A stretch of 6,349 bases of DNA, taken from positions 1-6,349 of the forward strand of contig JAEZKD010000093.1 of assembly GCA_023415655.1 (NCBI GenBank), in the 5' to 3' direction. Source of the DNA: Bacillota bacterium (GTDB lineage Bacteria; Bacillota; Clostridia; Lachnospirales; Lachnospiraceae). Below, piece by piece: positions 5,287 through 6,349 of the stretch (the first letter of the stretch is position 1; each line of letters starts with the position of its first letter). The position numbers and the translations under genes were made by a program. The notes beneath the pieces are model-generated. The model made no database searches. It had not been told where the DNA came from and saw nothing but the letters and a program-made list of their open reading frames with translations.

Positions 5287-6146
5287 CCATGTCTAAGATA
5301 CTTTCTTATGTTAGCGTTTCTTCTATCTCTTAGGAATAGCTCTACTATACAATCACAAAATAATACCTTCTTTATAAGTTCATATATTGTTTATCACTGT
5401 AAGTAACTTGAAAATGTATCTGCTTTATTTTACGCTTCATCCGAATTCACTCTATCTATTAAGGTTTCCGCTGATGATTGATACCATAACAGATCCGAGA
5501 TCAGACCCAGGGTACTTGCTCTTAAGCCCTAAGGTGTCCGGGAACATATATTGTTAATTAATGTTACACACATAGTGATTACGAACCTACTTCTAAAAAT
5601 ATTTATTGTTTCTTCATCATTACAGCTTTTTGAAATCCCCATCTCACTTCTTTCATCATAACTTGGTTCAAAAAAACACGTGTGTAAATTATTAATATTC
5701 GCTACTTCTTGAAAACACTATTATTAATAAAATTTATAACCAAAGCGTCTTTGTTAAACTCTTCTGAAACCTCTATCTGGTTTTCATCAATAATTAATTT
5801 AATATAACTAATGAAATCTTTAATTTAATCATCATTACTTTTTTATACTGAATACTGTGGTTAACACCCATTAAAAAGAGCATAAATTCCTCCGTTTTCA
5901 ATTTTTCCGTGTATAACTTGTGAATAAATAATACCATCAATTGCAGAAGCAAATTAGATTACACTTCTTAGAATCAGCTTCCCATTATTGCTATAATCCG
6001 TATTACCGTTTCCTTTTTCTATTACCTTGCATTAATGCACATCATTTGAATCAAAACCTCTATTCTCTTCCATTTTAATGCATTCCTTCCTATAAATCCA
6101 TATATTTTTCATATATTTCCAATCCATCAGTCGAAAGCCGTGTCAT
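5283..6146 (-). pseudogene. Heavily interrupted reading frame upstream of the large DUF2971 gene
   Basis: No intact gene fits here, but protein-like segments follow one another on the minus strand. GGGAGGAG precedes an ATG at 6146 (MTRLSTDGLEIYEKYMDL, stop at 6090). After a one-base frame change, 6073-5702 stays in one frame with several stops and segments such as SAIDGIIYSQVIHGKIENGG and FISYIKLIIDENQIEVSEEF. After another frame change, the frame continues with SYDERSEMGIS..., a stop at 5529, LRASTLGLISDLLWYQSSAE, stops at 5430 and near 5394, and CIVELFLRDRRNANIRKYLR. It ends with TGA at 5283, overlapping the DUF2971 start. The stop density is below that expected for random DNA this AT-rich. 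I do not recognise the family. The alternative is decayed non-coding DNA, so the call is moderate. Confidence 0.4.
5977..6004 (+). repeat. Inverted partial copy of the dif-like repeat
   Basis: The plus strand contains CTTCCCATTAT at 5978-5988, identical over 11 bases to the left arm and start of the centre of site 1. The right arm (TGCTATAATCC...) does not match the other copies. Orientation is opposite to the four sites on the left. It lies inside the interrupted frame, so it may be chance or a trace of a recombination event at the right side of the island. Confidence 0.3.
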
Positions 6147-6174
6147 ATCATACACTCCTCCCGTTAATTCACCC

Positions 6175-6203
6175 TTGCAATTATTATCGGATGCGAGTAT
6201 ACT
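6175..6203 (+). promoter_or_regulatory. Promoter of the GNAT gene
   Basis: TTGCAA (6175-6180) and TATACT (6198-6203) are separated by exactly 17 bp, matching the sigma-A consensus at 4 and 5 of 6 positions. Transcription would start near 6210, about 55 nt before the GTG start codon. Confidence 0.55.
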
Positions 6204-6227
6204 CTTACTAATTTTATCAGATAAGAG
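6195..6227. promoter_or_regulatory. Palindrome and inverted repeat over the GNAT promoter -10 region
   Basis: GAGTATACTC (6195-6204) is a perfect 10-bp palindrome covering the -10 box. CTCTTA (6202-6207) and TAAGAG (6222-6227) form a second inverted repeat across the expected start of transcription. Such placement suits a repressor operator. No regulator gene is present in the window, so this remains positional inference. Confidence 0.35.
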
Positions 6228-6265
6228 ATTGGGTGCTTTCTCCCTTCTCTGGAACGGAGGTACGA

Positions 6266-6349
6266 GTGATTACTCTGGAAACAGAACGCTGTATATTGAG
6301 ACCCTTTATGGAGGCTGACCTGGAGGACTTCTTTGAATATGCCAAAAGT
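6266..6349 (+). CDS. GNAT family N-acetyltransferase, N-terminal part (truncated by window edge)
   Basis: Twenty-eight codons are visible from a GTG start, with GGAGG at 6256-6260 five nt upstream. The residues begin MITLETERCILRPFMEADL and continue EDFFEYAKS. This is the typical opening of RimJ/RimL-type GNAT acetyltransferases (LETERLxLRPxxxxDxxxxxxYxxx), which transfer an acetyl group from acetyl-CoA to an amine, often the N-terminus of a protein or a small molecule. The acetyl-CoA binding motif lies outside the window. GC is higher than in the island and it is the only plus-strand gene, so it is likely a resident flanking gene with its own promoter. Confidence 0.85.
   Translation, partial: MITLETERCILRPFMEADLEDFFEYAKS

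Noticed and set aside
5414..5557. Plus-strand 47-codon frame with a GC-richer core
   Set aside because: No ribosome binding site; the opposite strand shows more protein-like segments in line with the interrupted frame, so it is not called a gene.
1..6349. CRISPR array, tRNA, rRNA or insertion sequence
   Set aside because: No regularly spaced identical repeats, no cloverleaf, no rRNA-like stretch and no transposase frame or paired terminal inverted repeats were seen.

Overview
The window looks like an accessory island in a low-GC Firmicute, most likely a gut clostridium of the Lachnospiraceae type. This rests on strong AGGAG-type ribosome binding sites, AT-rich minus-strand genes, and recognisable families (DUF2971, RimJ/RimL-type GNAT, a Nudix start of clostridial type). 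The two edges are visibly richer in GC than most of the interior. They carry truncated genes pointing outward: an unidentified gene on the minus strand at the left edge, and a GNAT acetyltransferase on the plus strand at the right edge. Everything between reads as acquired or decaying DNA, and all of its genes lie on the minus strand.

From left to right the interior holds: a 241-aa uncharacterised protein (262-987); a 167-aa helical unknown (1088-1591); a 275-aa DUF2971 protein with clearly higher GC than its neighbours (1751-2578); a 186-aa protein resembling the HslV/proteasome Ntn-hydrolase fold (2740-3300); an 84-nt remnant of a Nudix hydrolase gene (3483-3566); a 547-aa DUF2971 protein with a C-terminal extension (3643-5286); and a heavily interrupted reading frame, probably a pseudogene (5283-6146), whose last stop overlaps the start of the large DUF2971 gene as ATGA.

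The most notable structure is a repeated site. Downstream of each of the four leftmost intact genes, in the same orientation, lies a copy of a motif with the consensus core ACTTCCCATTATRTTTATRA (minus strand; about 198-225, 1032-1059, 1664-1691 and 2673-2700). Over 28 bp these copies match the Firmicute dif (XerC/XerD) site, as recalled, at 17 to 20 positions by hand count. In most copies the 5' edge is the foot of an imperfect hairpin that fills the gap back to the preceding stop codon. The layout is one gene, hairpin, dif-like core, next gene, with unrelated genes of differing base composition. It resembles an integron or pdif-module cassette array, but the cores do not fit the integron attC consensus. 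No recombinase gene is in the window. I infer a candidate Xer-type (or other tyrosine-recombinase) gene-cassette array carrying uncharacterised, possibly defence or stress-related, genes. The repeats are directly visible; mobility and function are inference.

The right part (5287-6260) holds no intact gene. It contains the interrupted frame, one inverted partial copy of the repeat (about 5977-6004), and the promoter region of the GNAT gene with a palindrome over its -10 box.
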